From Tetraselmis striata (taxonomy: Eukaryota; Chlorophyta; Chlorodendrophyceae; Chlorodendrales; Chlorodendraceae): a DNA stretch of 64,000 nucleotides. The stretch is taken from contig VCJN01002174.1 of the NCBI GenBank assembly GCA_006384855.1, positions 1 to 64,000 on the forward strand, written 5' to 3'. How positions within the stretch are numbered: position 1 is the stretch's first letter; the number at the start of each line of letters is the position of its first letter. Position numbers and translations under genes: made by a program. Below the pieces are notes generated by a model. That model had not been told where the DNA came from. It did no database searches and worked only from the letters and a program-made list of their open reading frames with translations. Positions 12,001 to 24,215 of this stretch are shown here, one piece after another.

Positions 12001-15000
12001 CCATGTTGGCCCCGTACATGACCGCCCCGTCGCCGGGAAAGAACAAGTCGCCCAGAGGGTGGTCGCCGACATCGCCGGGTGCGTTGACAGGCGGCCTTGG
12101 CCGATGCTCAGGCGTGCCGGGGGGCGCCCCGCCATCCGGGGCGGGGCTGCCGTCATCGCTCACCGGCTGAGGTGCGCTGCTGGGAGGCATGACCGGGTGC
12201 AGGGTGGGGGGCGCAGCAGCGGGAAGGAGCACGCACAAGCCGTGCAGCAGCTGCAGGGTCTGGGCGTCCATCATGGCCAGAGCCGCCTCGGGGTCGGAGG
12301 CCGCACCCGCCAGGCTTGTCACCAGGCCGTAGTACCCGTCCCGGAGCCCACTCCACGGCGAGGTGCCCTCCCCGGAGGCACCGGGCGCTGTGGCGGACTG
12401 CTCGCCATCCGGCACGGAGCCGCCGCAGCCGCCGCCGTCATCGCCCTGCGGCTGGGCGCTGCCAGTGGAGGCGGTTGGCAGCAGGGCGCCGCCGCCGGCC
12501 GCCGCGGTGAGCCCACCCAGGCCGTACAACGTGGTGCGAGGGGCGCGCTCCTCCGCGGTGTTCAGAGCCACACCCGGCGGGGTTGAGGGGAGCGCGGCGC
12601 CGCCCCCCGTTGCCCCGAGGCCGTAGTACCCGTCATAGCGCTCCGTCAGCGTGTGGATATCCGATGCCGGCATGGCTGAACCAGCAGGGCCGGGGTCCCC
12701 CTCCCCAGCTGCCGGGGCATCCTCCGGTCCAGCTCCGCTGCCATCATCTGCAGATGCCGGCCGCCCCTCCGCGCTCTTGCCACCAGAGGAGTCTGTTCCA
12801 GCGGCGGTCGGGTCGTGGTTGATATTGCCGCCATCGTCCTCATCCGAGGTGTCTCCCCCAGGGCTGGCAGGACCACCCTGGCCTGCAGCCGGTACGCCGT
12901 CAGCATCGTCCACATCTTCGGTGCCGCTGTCATCATCCGCTCCTGGGCTGCCGGGGCTACCAGGGTACTCCCCCCCTCCTGGCCCCCCACTGCCAGCATC
13001 ATCATAACCATCCTCAGCATCCCAGTCGTCATCAGCCCCGTCATCACCTTGCGCTCCAGGGCTGCCTGGGACCCCACTGCCTCCGGCTCCCCGGCCACCT
13101 CCATCAGCATCATCACCCTCAGCATCCCCGTCATCATCATCCGCGCCAGGGCTGCCAGGATCGTCCGCTCCCGCAGGTCTATCACTGCCAGCATCATCTC
13201 CAGTGTCGGCATCCGCTCCAGGGCTCCCGGGGCTGTCAGAGTCCTCCCCCCCTCCTGCCCCCCCGCCGCCACCATCATCATCATCAGCAGCAGCATCCCC
13301 GTCATCACCCCCATCCTCAGCGTCATCACTGTCATCATCTGCTCCAGGGCTGTCGGGGCTACCAGGGTCCTGCGCGCCTCCATGTCTCCCGCTGCCATCA
13401 TTCCCGTCATTATCCCCATCATCATCATCCACAGCATCATCAATGTCATCATCATCAGCGCCAGGTCTGCCGGGGCTGTCCGGGTCCTGTGCGCCTCCAG
13501 GTCTCCCGCTGCCACCATTCCCGTCATCATCCCCATAATCATCCTCAGCATCATCATCAGCATCCGCTCCAGGGCTCCCGGGGCTGCCAGGGTCCTCCCA
13601 ACCTCCTGCTCCCCCGCTGCCACCACCATCATCATCATCATCATCATCATCACCAGCAGCAGCATCCCCATCGTCATCATCCTCAGCATCAGCATCATCA
13701 TCCGCTCCAGGGCTCCCAGGGCTGTCCAAGTACTGTGCGCCTCCAGGTCTCCCGCTGCCACCATTCCCGTCATCATCCTCATCGTCATCATCATCAGCGT
13801 CATCACTGTCATCATCCTTGCCAGGGCTGCCAGGGCCCCCTGCGCCACCATGTCTCCCGCCGCCATCAACATCTTCAGCATCATCCTTATCGTCACCATC
13901 CTCAACATCCCCGCCATCATCATCATCTGCGTCAGGTCTGCCGGGGCTGCCTGGGTCCTGCGCGCCTCCAGGCCTCCCGCTGGCACCATTCCCGTCATCA
14001 TCCCCTTCCTCAGCTTCCTCTGCAGCCCCGCCGTCATCAACATTCGCTCTAGGGCGGCCGGGGCTGCCAGGGTCCTGCTCGCCTCCTTGTCCCCCGCTGC
14101 CACCATTCCCGTCATCATCCCCATCGTCATCATCCTCAGCATCATTGCTGTCATCATCATCGCCAGGGCTGCCGGGGCTGCCAGGGTCCTGCGCGCCTCC
14201 ATGTTTCTGGCTGTTACCATCATCCTCCGCATCCCCATCGTCATCATCATCTGCACCAGGGCTACCGGGGCTGCCAGGGTCGTGCGCGCCTCCAGGTCTC
14301 CCGCTGCCACCATTCCCGTCATCACCCCCATCATCCTCGTCATCATCCTCAGCATCATTGCTGTCATCATCCTTGCCAGGGCTGCCGGGGCTGCCAGGGT
14401 CCTGCTCGCCTCCTTGTCCCCCGCTGCCACCATTCCCGTCATCATCCCCATCGTCATCATCCTCAGCATCATTGCTGTCATCATCCTTGCCAGGGCTGCC
14501 GGGGCTGCCAGGGTCCTGCTCGCCTCCTTGTCCCCCGCTGCCACCATTCCCGTCATCATCCCCATCGTCATCATCCTCAGCATCATTGCTGTCATCATCA
14601 TCGCCAGGGCTGCCGGGGCTGCCAGGGTCCTGTGCGCCCCCATGTCTCCCGCTGCCACCATCATCATCATCATCATCATCATCCCCATCGTCGTCACCCT
14701 CAGCATCATCACTGTCATCCTCCGCTCCATGTCTGCCGGGGCTGCCAGGGCCCCCTGCGCCCACATGTCTCTCGCCACCACCCTCATCCTCATTTCCATC
14801 GTCATCATCCGCGCCAGGGCTGCCGGGGCTGCCAGGGTCCTGCCCGCCCCGAAGCCGCATGCTCCCATCGTCATCGTCGCCCATACCCAGCTCAGATCCG
14901 CGCCTGGCCCAGAAGCTCTGGTCCACCACGCCCCCGTCATCATCCGCCGCAACTGCGACTGCAAAAACATCATGGGCCGACATGTCTTGGTAAGACCGCT

Positions 15001-15376
15001 AACCCGCCAGGCATTGGGCCGTGCTTTTGCTGGCGTCGCTAACTAATGATGCGTGCCGTGGACTGCTGTTAAAGCACCAGATCATGATCAACCAGGTGTG
15101 ATTTTGTTGGTGTATAGCTAGACACCGCAGCCTTCGCTGTTGATCACACAGTGTCATCCGGCCCCAAATACAGAATGTTACGTCGCCGCTCATTCGTCCC
15201 AGGTGCATATTGCCGGAATCCTTACCTTGGGAATGCAGGCCAAGCAATAGAAGCGTCAATACCACAGCTGGTATGGCTGCACTGCGGGAGAGAGTTCGAG
15301 CACGATTTCGGGTACTCGTCCCACTTCTGCTGCCGTTCGCCCCGGGCTGCCTGGCTGGATGTACCATTGCAATCAT
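9075..15376 (-). CDS. Asp-rich DPGSPGSPG-repeat type I membrane protein, 1702 aa
   Basis: Probable cell-surface or wall protein; no known enzyme domain. Exons on the minus strand are 15376-15226, 14958-10783, 10065-9889 and 9679-9075 (TGA). All three introns are GT-AG in phase 1 and the sum is 1703 codons. Exon 1 supplies a basic N-terminus and a hydrophobic stretch (AAIPAVVLTLLLLGL, about residues 33-47), taken as the secretion signal. Exon 2 encodes about eighteen acidic units of 30-45 residues built on DPGSPGSPG plus poly-Asp, then a Gly/Pro/Ala-rich half with recurring YDGYYGL and YGLGG motifs, then the Cys-rich VDDCGVCGGNSACAT module. Exon 4 has Cys pairs, an EGF-like segment (ECSGAGTCDRASGECTCG), a Pro/Ser linker, a membrane span (AAVLAGAAVVAFLLAVLWGA, near residues 1655-1674) and a basic cytoplasmic tail. 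The Cys-rich module resembles green-algal extracellular proteins. Calcium binding by the Asp tracts is inference. The start could be the in-frame ATG at 15367. Confidence 0.72.
10139..10726. repeat. (TAATC)n pentanucleotide array in an intron
   Basis: Nearly 600 bases of TCTAA/TCCAA pentamers with point variants, degenerate at the left and almost pure at the right. It fills most of intron 2 (10066-10782) of the surface-protein gene, whose transcript would carry it as GATTA repeats. Confidence 0.92.
12840..14890 (-). repeat. Coding minisatellite for the acidic DPGSPGSPG units
   Basis: About eighteen direct repeats of roughly 100-135 bases inside exon 2 of the surface-protein gene, always in frame. 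On the plus strand each carries a CAGGGCTGCCGGGGCTGCCA-like core followed by TCATCATCC tracts that encode Asp on the minus strand. Units around 14385-14505 and 14505-14625 are nearly identical over 120 bases, a sign of recent copying; units near 13000-13300 are more diverged. The tracts look open on the opposite strand too, because TCATCA repeats avoid stops in several frames; those frames are shadows. Confidence 0.85.
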
Positions 15377-15921
15377 GTCGCCGAATCCTCCTTCAATCGT
15401 TCTTGGCGGGCATGTGTTTTGCACCTGCGAGCGCACGGCGGAGCGCGGAGACGTGCCACTGATTAGAATCGTGCAACGGCGCGTCGACGTCGATAGTCTC
15501 GACAAAGCCTGACCTGAAGGCGGTAACTAGTGACGAGTGCCAGCGAGTGCGTCTGCCAATTAAATCTAGACTAAGCAGCATGCTTTTAATATAACATCAT
15601 TGGCTGTCCTAGCAGAGGCTTTAGCACAAATCTCTGCATGGCGAGAATTTAGTTGTACAGCCGACTCCATCCATGATACTGTGAATCGCGCTAAACCTGC
15701 TGCCTTGTATGCACCTGCGAACGTGCGGTGCGCTTGGTGCTGTAGCAGCGCCGGTTGAGTCAGAATATGCAACCCCGGAGGCTTCCTGCCGGTTAGCCCG
15801 GTAGTTCGGAGAAATAAACAGCGGGTGGGCGGGATGTTAAAGTCGGACCAGGGTAAGCGGATGCCGGTGCGCATCAGCCAGTATTAGCCAGTATTAGGAA
15901 CTACTCGCCTCCTGCACTGCA

Positions 15922-16221
15922 GTGTTATCGCTGCTATATACGGACCAGCCACGCGACACTTGCGGAGCCTGCGCCGCTCTTCGCCACACAGCATGGCAAA
16001 CGAGTCGTGTTCGAAGCAGGGCCGGACCGCCGTTTGTTTTGACATGCGTCGAGTGCTGCACCACTCTGCACGCAGCCTGCCTACCCTCGAAACGTGCCAG
16101 AACCTTATTGGCTGAATACGCCGCACTGACTCGACGCCCGCCTTGCGATGCAATACAGTCGAGTCCCGTGACGCCGACTCCTGCTGCTGGCGAGGTGGTA
16201 TTTACTGTCGCGCTGCAATGA
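15922..16221 (+). other. Open frame with zinc-ribbon-like cysteines
   Basis: A 99-codon frame with the pattern CGAC, then CVEC and TTLHAACLP, giving C-x2-C ... C-x2-C-x4-H-x3-C. This pattern occurs at the C-terminus of piggyBac-type and related transposases as well as in other zinc ribbons. No catalytic Asp triad can be seen upstream, so at most it is the tail of a decayed DNA transposon. It could also be chance. Confidence 0.22.
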
Positions 16222-16554
16222 CAGCACGTCACACAGTGTCGCCGAGCGATACGCACGAAGATCCGCTCGCGGTATTTTATCGTCGCCGGGTGCCTACTGC
16301 TATATGTGATAGCGACCGTGTGCTGTAGCAGAAACACCACGTCGCGCGCGCGTTTTTGTGCACGTTATTCGCCGTCTCGCAGCAAGGTGGAAGAAGGGCT
16401 ACTGAGCTATTATTTCAAACAGTATGTATGGTCGCTGACTTGCACTGCTGGTACCGCCTGACGTTTTGCTACGGCCCGGCATGGCTACTGCACCGCGCGC
16501 GGCGCCGCGACTAGGACCGCGCGCGACGACTACTACGATCGTCGACTATTTTAT

Positions 16555-17093
16555 AATACGACGATGATGATGATATGGGGTGATATATACCTCTCCACAT
16601 AAGTCCCAGGTCTCTGTCTCGGCGAATCCGAGCTTACAAATGAAATAGTAGGGCAGCTGAACCTAGGGTTCATGACCTGAAATTCTGGACTGTTGCATAA
16701 TTATGCCGAGCCTTCATCACCATAGGGTGTAAGCAAGCCCTTTCGCCCTAACAAGTGTCCTACACGAGTGGCACTTGCGCCACACTGAGCATTTCCAGCA
16801 CCCCCACAACAACGGGGGTTGGTGCCCTGCACGTCCCGCCGCGCATGCATAGACCATTCCATGCTATGGCCATGGGTGGGGGAGAAAACATGCCAGCAAA
16901 GAGGCTAGGGTATTTTTGGTTGGGTTGGGGCCACAGTGGCGTGCGCCCGTGCACAATGTGGCGTGATACCATCACCATTACAGTGATGTCTTGTAGTGCA
17001 GCATCAGCTCTCAACCTCGCGGTATCGCTCAATGCGTCACAAGGAAACGTCAGAAAATTTTGATATGAATAACACTAAAATTAACGCGAGCGC
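16555..17093 (+). repeat. Dispersed repeat of about 540 bp, copy 1
   Basis: Aligns along its whole length with 27375-27913. Shared anchors in order: TCCACATAA, a GCAGCTG(A/G) block followed by AGGGTT(C/T)ATGA, GCCCTAACAA, the G(T/C)GCATGCAT block, GAGGGGCTAGG-like and a terminal ACGCGAG/ACGCGAG. No coding frame is kept. Family unknown. Confidence 0.6.
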
Positions 17094-19379
17094 GACTACA
17101 ATTTTCACAATGGTGGCACGGTCGTTTTGGCTCAATTAGGCTAGTTTTTTTTTTTTTTTTTAAATAATAGGCCAAAATCAGATGTCTGTGTCAGCGCGTG
17201 GTCAACACATTGGCGTTAAAATTTGCCTCAAATTGATCTCAAAACCTTATATACACGGTGGTGGGACAGAGTGTTGTGTGTACTCGTGCACGGACCACTC
17301 ATACTGTCTTGGCACATACGCCCCCTGAGCGATACCCACTGCCGCCATGCCGGATCCCCCCTTTCACAACATTATTTCCACCAACATCGACGCATTAAGA
17401 TGGCTGCACGTCATTGCCGTCCCACTGGGCTCACCATGGCGCGCTATGCGCATGCGGCCATGCACTAATTCTATAGAAAAGCTTTGGCCTACGGCAAGGA
17501 GGCCGTGAGAACCCTCTCCCGCCTGCGCGCGCCGCGATCACACTCAGTTACATTTTGTCCATGATGTTGCCCATAAATCATCGTCATCAACACTAAGGGC
17601 TTGGTCCAGGTTGTGAATGACCCAATTTCAATGCCCTACGTGTATGGTGGATAGTTATCATACCAAGGGCGGTGATGTGGTATGATCACGGGGGCGGTGA
17701 CAGTGCCCCATGCCTTTTTATGCACACAAGTGGCGCAATTTGTGGTTTTGAAGCGCTAGCGCCAAAGGCCTGCTTTTGCCTAAATGAAAGTGTTGACAGC
17801 AACGGCCACCGCGAGGCAATATCGGGGTGTATCGCGCTATCGCGGCATTCCCCCCCAGCCGTACGACCCTGAGTAACATGTATGCACGCGCGCACGGCGG
17901 TCTTAGTGTAGCCGCGAATGGGCGGTTTTAATTCGCAAACCCCATACTTATGTGGAAAAGTGTATACATATATAATGTTGATAGATATATTCAATGAGGA
18001 CTATCAAGATTACATGATGTGTACCAGAAATTGAAGGTAAACTAAGGTACAAATAAAGTAACCTGGAACAAATCGTAACCGCATGGGCACGTGCAATCGT
18101 ATTATATGTGTATTGTACATTAGTGGACAGAAAAGGCCAAAACGCGAGCAAAAATGTACTGTACCACGAGGTCCTAGTTTTGCTGCTGTTTTTCGAGCCA
18201 AATCACGTTGCCCGATTAGGGTTTCCTGTTCTGCCTCTATATACTATTTTCACCGCCGATTGTGCGGAAATATGGGGCACGAAGATGTGCACGACGGCTG
18301 CCGTAACGAACTACAACCACCTCTCCCTCGGCACCCACCCACACTCCTCGCCACGCCTCTCAGTCCGTAGTCACCCTTGCTAGCCCTGCTAGCCGTCGGA
18401 GTGAAGCGCGGGCCACTAGATACCCTTATGACCGAGCCGTACCTACGACGGTCCTTGCTCAATGTCGCTTGGGGGGGTTAAGTCACCGGATTTCAGGGCC
18501 GATGAAGGACCCCCCAGACGCTCGGCGGCGGCGGAGGCCTACGCAGGCCGAAGGCACGGCTCCTGCCCCAGTACCATAGTCATAGCCAGCCAAACCGACG
18601 TGGCGATCCTTGCGGCGGGTGCGGCGGCAGCCGCCCGCTTTGTACCGTCCTTAATTGGGTTTCTTGCCGAGCCGTATGCGGATATATCGGGTACTGCTCG
18701 GCGCCCGTCTGGCTGACAGTCGTGGCGGAGGCAACGTCTACGGGTAGGCTACGTTCTGACCGCAACCTCACTACAATGTCGGGGCGCATAACCGGCAGAT
18801 TGCTATTTGCGCTGTTGCTGCCAGTAGGTTTACGCTACGGTTGACGGCGCCGAGGCTAGTGCGTGAACGGTGGCGGGCAATCCCGCGCGCGTTCAGCCGT
18901 GGCGCCGTCGCCGGCGGTTATCTAGCAGTGGCTAGGGCCGGGATATACGCGGGTACCCGTATCTGCCAGGGACGGCAAGCCGAAGGGAAAATCGTGTGCA
19001 TTGACCAGGGCAGATTTAATCCTTTCAGCCGCCTAGATCGTGCGCGAGCCCTGTCGCGACTCGTCGATTGTTGGCGGGGGTAGCGCGCAAATCTAGTTGG
19101 CCCAGTACCGGTACTGGTACCGACTGCTATACAATCTCCCCGGTACTAGTCACTACAATCTTGGGGCGCGGCACCGGCAGACTTGCGAGATTGCTAGTAT
19201 TCCAAGTAATACCATGCCACGATTGCTGGCGCCACGAGGTGAGCGGGTGTAGGGTGCATAATTGAGATGATATATGCAGGTAGCCTACGATCTGACTACA
19301 ATAGCCAGTAAGGATTTCGAACGATCGAGTAATACAATCTGACTACGGTAGCGACTACTGGTAGCGAGCAAGGAGTGTT

Positions 19380-20115
19380 GCGTTAGGCATGCGGTAACTG
19401 CCTATCTGGCTGAAACACTTTCCTTGTCTGGGGTATTTGTTGCATACTTGTATGACAAAAGCGCATAGGGTTGACGGGAAAGTACGACTGCTAGCGAGGT
19501 GCTCTCCCGAGAACTTCACTTCGGCTTAGTGAAAGCCCTAGATTGTTGCGCGCCACGCCGCAGATTGTTGCCTCAGGCATGTTTTAAATCCGCACACGGC
19601 TGCGAATCCTTACAGTACCCGGATAATGCGGCATATAGAAGTATTATGCATGCGCATGGGCTCGGCGACACGACATAGGTAGATAGCCACACCCCCAGGT
19701 ACATCATATTTGCGACGGCGAGCCCTAGATTGCCGCAGATTGTTGCCTTCGGCAGGCAGGAACGGCCTACCTGGCTGAGACACTTTCCTTGTCCGGGGTA
19801 TTTGTTGCAAACCTGCACGACAAAAGCGCACACGCTTGACGAGAATGTACGATTGCCAACGAGGTGCTCGCCTGAGAACTTTACTTTGGCAAAGCCTCAG
19901 ATTGTTGCGCCCCGCCGCAGATTGTTTCCTTAGGCATGTTTGAAATCCATACACAAAGGCTCACAGTACCAGGATAATGCGGCATATAGAAGTATCATGC
20001 ATGCGCATGGGCTCGACATCAAGACATAGGTGGATAGTTTCACCCCCAGGTACATCATATTCGCGACGGTGAGCCCTAGATTGCTGCGCTGCGCCGCAGA
20101 TTGTTGCCTCCGGCA
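19380..20115 (-). repeat. 375-bp repeat units, inverted arm
   Basis: Two units that are reverse complements of the units at 24655-26515. For example GGTATTTGTTGCA... here matches TGCAACAAATACC there, and the CGCAGATTGTTGCC joints match GGCAACAATCTGCG. Together the two sets form the outer arms of a long imperfect inverted structure around the central satellite. Confidence 0.7.
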
Positions 20116-20985
20116 CGGCATGCCGGAACGGCCTAATTTTGGGGTGCGGTACCGACAGTTTGCTATTTGTGTTGTTTGGTATAATGCTAAGATTGACGGC
20201 ACCACAGCTGTGTGAGTAGCAGCGGTTGGCACTCCCGCGCGCGTGCATACAGCCATGGCGCCTTCAATCGTAGCGTTATACCACTGGCAGCATCGCAAAT
20301 AGCAATCATCTCCCGGTACCGCGCCCCGAGATTGGAGTCTGATTGTAGCCATCCTGTATATTGCAGACCGTGTATTTGCACGCTATACCCACTCCCCTCG
20401 TGGCGCCATCAATTGTAGCGTAGTAGTAATTGTTAATTTGCACGCTACACCCACTCCCTCTTGGCGCCATCAATCGTAGTGTAGTAGTTATTGTTAAGAG
20501 AACTAACAATCTCGCATTAGTCTGGTACCGCGCCCCCAAGATTGTAGTAAGCAGCGGGCGGGGAGTTTGTAGATGCAAAAACCCCGCGCATGCAATCGTG
20601 GCGCAGTCGCGAGCGGCCATCAAGCAGTGGCTACGGCCAGAGTAATACGCAGGTACCCGTATCGACCGGGGACGGCAAGCAAACTGTGAGCCTATGCGCA
20701 TTCATATTCTTTCTATGCCATATATATGCGCATGCACAAAGATTGCCAGTCATCTAGGCAGTTACGGGATGCCAAAATACAGCAATCTATGGCGTGCCGT
20801 AAGCAAATATCAGGTATTAGCGGTACTGCCTAGCAATCTGTATAGTATCGTCAAGCATATGCTCATTCAGAATCCTTCTTTGTCGTATACATCCGCATTT
20901 GAAACGATTGGCAGCCATATAGGCAGGTAGTACAGCGTGCCTAAAGTCAGCAATCTGCCTAGCAATCTATATACTATTGCCAAGC
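20116..20985. repeat. Scrambled satellite-related spacer
   Basis: Contains recurring blocks such as GGCGCCATCAATCGTAG and GGTACCGCGCCCC next to AGATTGTAGT, also seen around 24430-24540. No gene seen. Confidence 0.4.
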
Positions 20986-23900
20986 CCACATCAAAAACGC
21001 ATGATGCCCATTGTGGTGCCAGCCCGCGGCGCTCACACTTGCGGCTTTGCGAACCCCCTCTCAGAATCACACGACTCCTCCGCTTTTATTTGCGAGACTC
21101 GCGTGTAAAAGCATATGTGAGGGTCGGCTGCTTGGAATCTGGTCGTCGGCCATAGAAGATTGCTGTATACGGGCTCGGCAACTCACATTCTAGCCAAACG
21201 GGTGTGTCATTCGTCTCCGTATGTGCTTTGCGACTGCGACACTATACCACATACACCGGAGTGAATCAAAAACGCATGATGCCTTTTGTGGCGCCGGCCT
21301 GCGGCGGTCATACGTGCGGCCTTGCGAACCCCCTCTCTGTGTCACACGACTCGTCCTTCGCCTTTTCTGCAAGTCCCGCGTCACGGCCGTCGGCCTTGTA
21401 ATGTTGCTATGTACAGGCATATATATGGGGGTCGGCTGCTTGGAGTCGTCGGCCATGGAAGTTTCCTGTATATACGGGCTCGGCAACTCGCAATCTAGCC
21501 GAACGGGTGTGTCATTCGTCTCCGTATGTGTTTTGCGACTGCGACACTACATACCACAAACACCGGTGAAAAAAATCAAAAACGCGTGATGCCCTTTGTG
21601 GTGCCGGCCCGCGGCGCTTACACTTGCAGCTTTGCGAGACTCGCGTAAAAGAAGCATATATGAGGGTCGGCTGCTTGGAATCTGGTCGTCGGCCATAGAA
21701 GATTGCTGTATACGGGCTCGGCAACTTGCAATCTAGCCGAACGTGTGTGTCATTCGTCTCCGTATGTGCTTTGCGACTGCGACACTATACCACATACACC
21801 GGAGTAAATCAAAAACGCATGATGCCTTTTGTGGTGCCGGTCTGCGGCGCTCATACTTGCGGCTTTGCGAACCCCCTCTCTGTGTCACACGACTCGTCCT
21901 TGGCCTTTTCTGCAAGTCCCGCGTCACGGCCGTCGGCCTTGTAATGTTGCTATGTACAGGCATATATATGGGGGTCGGCTGCTTGGAATTTAGTCGTCGG
22001 CCATGGAAGTTTCCTGTATATACGGGCTCGGCAACTCGCAATCTAGCCGAACGGGTGTGTCATTCGTCTCAGTATGTGCTTTGCGACTGCGACACTACAT
22101 ACCACAAACACCGGTGAAAAAAAATCAAAAACGCGTTATGCCCTTTGTGGTGCCGGCCCGCGGCGCTCACACTTGCGGCTTTGCGAACCCCCTCTGAATC
22201 ACACGACTCCTCCGCTTTTATTTGCGAGACTCGCGTGTAAAAGCATATGTGAGGGTCGGCTGCTTGGAATCTGGTCGTCGGCCATAGAAGATTGCTGTAT
22301 ACGGGCTCGGCAACTTGCAATCTAGCCGAACGGGTGTGTCATTCGTCTCCGTATGTGCTTTGCGACTGCGACACTATACCACATACACCGGAGTGAATCA
22401 AAAACGCATGATGCCTTTTGTGGTGCCGGCCTGCGGCGCTCATACTTGCGGCTTTGCGAACCCCCTCTCTGTGTCACACGACTCGTCCTTGGCCTTTTCT
22501 GCAAGTCCCGCGTCACGGCCGTCGGCCTTGTAATGTTGCTATGTACAGGCATATATATGGGGGTCGGCTGCTTGGAATTTAGTCGTCGGCCATGGAAGTT
22601 TCCTGCCTATACGGGCTCGGCAACTCGCAATCTAGCCGAACGGGTGTGTCATTCGTCTCAGTATGTGCTTTGCGACTGCGACACTACATACCACAAACAC
22701 CGGTGAAAAAAATTAAAAACACGTGATGCCCTTTGTGGTGCCGGCCCGCGGCGCTTACACTTGCGGCTTTGCGAACCCCCTCTCTGTGTCACACGACTCC
22801 TCCACTTTTTGTTGCAAGCCGCGCACCATGGCCGCCGGCCGTGTAATGAAAGCATATTTGGGGGTCGGCATATTTGAGAATGTGGTCGTCGGCCATAGAA
22901 GATTGTTATGTACGGGCTCGGCAACTCGCAGTCTAGCCGCACGGGTGTGGTATTCGGCGCCGTATGTGGTTTACGACTGCGGCATTACCACATAGACCGC
23001 AGTAACTTCATTTAAAACGCACGAATACCCTTGGCGGTGCCGGCCCGCGGCCCTCATACTTGCGGGTTTTCGGATCCCCTCTCTGTCACACGACTCGTCA
23101 TCGTCCACTTTTATGTTGTACGCTACGCACCATGGCCGTCGGCCGTGCTCCCTTGCTATATACAAGCATATATGCAGGTCAAGAGCTGAGAATATGGTCG
23201 TCGGCCATATAAGATTTCTGTATACGGGCTCGGCAACTCGAAATCTAGCCGCACGGTGTGGGATTCGGCTGCGTATGTGCTTTGCGAATGCGGCACTACC
23301 ATAGACCCCGCAGTAACTTTCTCTAAAACGCATGATGCCCTTATTGGTGGTGCCGGCTTCCCGTAACGTGCTATGGAGTTGTATCTGGACTGCGATGGTA
23401 AGTGCGTCGCACTCTGCACGGTGAGCAAGATTGTTCAACCCTGACTAGGGTATACTTCTTGCCCTAATTCGGTTTGTAGTAATGAGCCAAATCTGAAGGT
23501 CCCACAGACCCACGCTGCTCGGTGCCGTCGGACTCAAGGGAGGCTGCAGTAGGCACTTGGATGCGCAACTCCCCCAGAGGCTCGGAGCTATATTTGTTGT
23601 ATATGTGAGGTCGGCAACTGACAATCTAGCCGAATGCCAGATGTTGTATTCGGCTCCATATGTATGCTTTACGACTGCGGGACTCATTTCCACATTGTAA
23701 ACCGCAGTATCCCCTCCCCGGGGATATCTTTACCAAAACGCGTGGTATTGCACCACCCCTCTCTGTCACACGACTCCTCCGCTTTTAGTTTGGAAGTCGC
23801 GCCTCATGCTCGTCGCGCCCGTGCTGTAATCTTGCCATGTATAAGCATATATGGGGGGGGGGGGGGGGGGGGGGGGCAGCTGAGAATATGGTTCGCCAGG

Positions 23901-24215
23901 AGATAAGATTGTCGTATATAATATGTCGGCAATGTACAATCTAGCCGAACGGGTAAGTCATTCGGCTCCGTATATGCATTAAGACTGCGACACTACCACA
24001 TAGACCGCAGAAACTTCATCAAAACGCATGATGGTGCCGGCCCGCGGCGCTGCGGACCTGCTTTCTGTATCACACGACTTCTTCCCCATTGGTGTGCCGG
24101 CCCGCGGCGCTTATATACTCGCGACTTTGCGGACCTCCTCTCTGTATCACACGACTTCTCCGCTCTTATTTTGAAGCAAGTCACGCAGGAAAGGCCCAAA
24201 CCCGGCTCGCGCGGC
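20986..24215 (+). repeat. Central satellite array, about eleven units
   Basis: Tandem units each opening with (T)CAAAACGCATGATGCC or a variant, near 20992, 21266, 21577, 21809, 22125, 22398, 22712, 23012, 23320, 23733 and 24018. Spacing runs from about 230 to 410 bases. Two subtypes alternate in the left half, giving a higher-order period near 540-590 bases: one carries TCACGGCCGTCGGCC, the other GCGTGTAAAAGCATATGTG. Both share GGGCTCGGCAACT(C/T)GCAATC and GTCGTCGGCCAT. Units to the right are more diverged. Short open frames appear in every unit because the repeats are copied; none looks like a gene. Confidence 0.85.

Larger units (their letters stand above)
15377..19300. other. Repeat-rich stretch with no convincing gene
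   Basis: Upstream of the surface-protein gene. It holds any promoter of that gene (not recognisable by motif), a possible zinc-ribbon relic near 15922, a dispersed repeat at 16555-17093, an AT-rich T run near 17145, and from about 18500 on the first scattered CAATCT/CCGGTACC motifs of the satellite domain that follows. Confidence 0.5.

Noticed and set aside
12646-15046. Several very long open frames on both strands across 12.6-15.0 kb (for example 743 codons on the plus strand)
   Set aside because: They are shadows of the acidic-repeat exon. TCATCA and GATGAT tracts lack stops in several frames. The chosen minus frame is the one that joins a signal peptide and the Cys-rich exons in phase.
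21204-22706. Repeated 65-124-codon frames in the satellite array
   Set aside because: The same peptides recur because the DNA unit is repeated, and the frames open and close with unit boundaries. No sign of coding selection.
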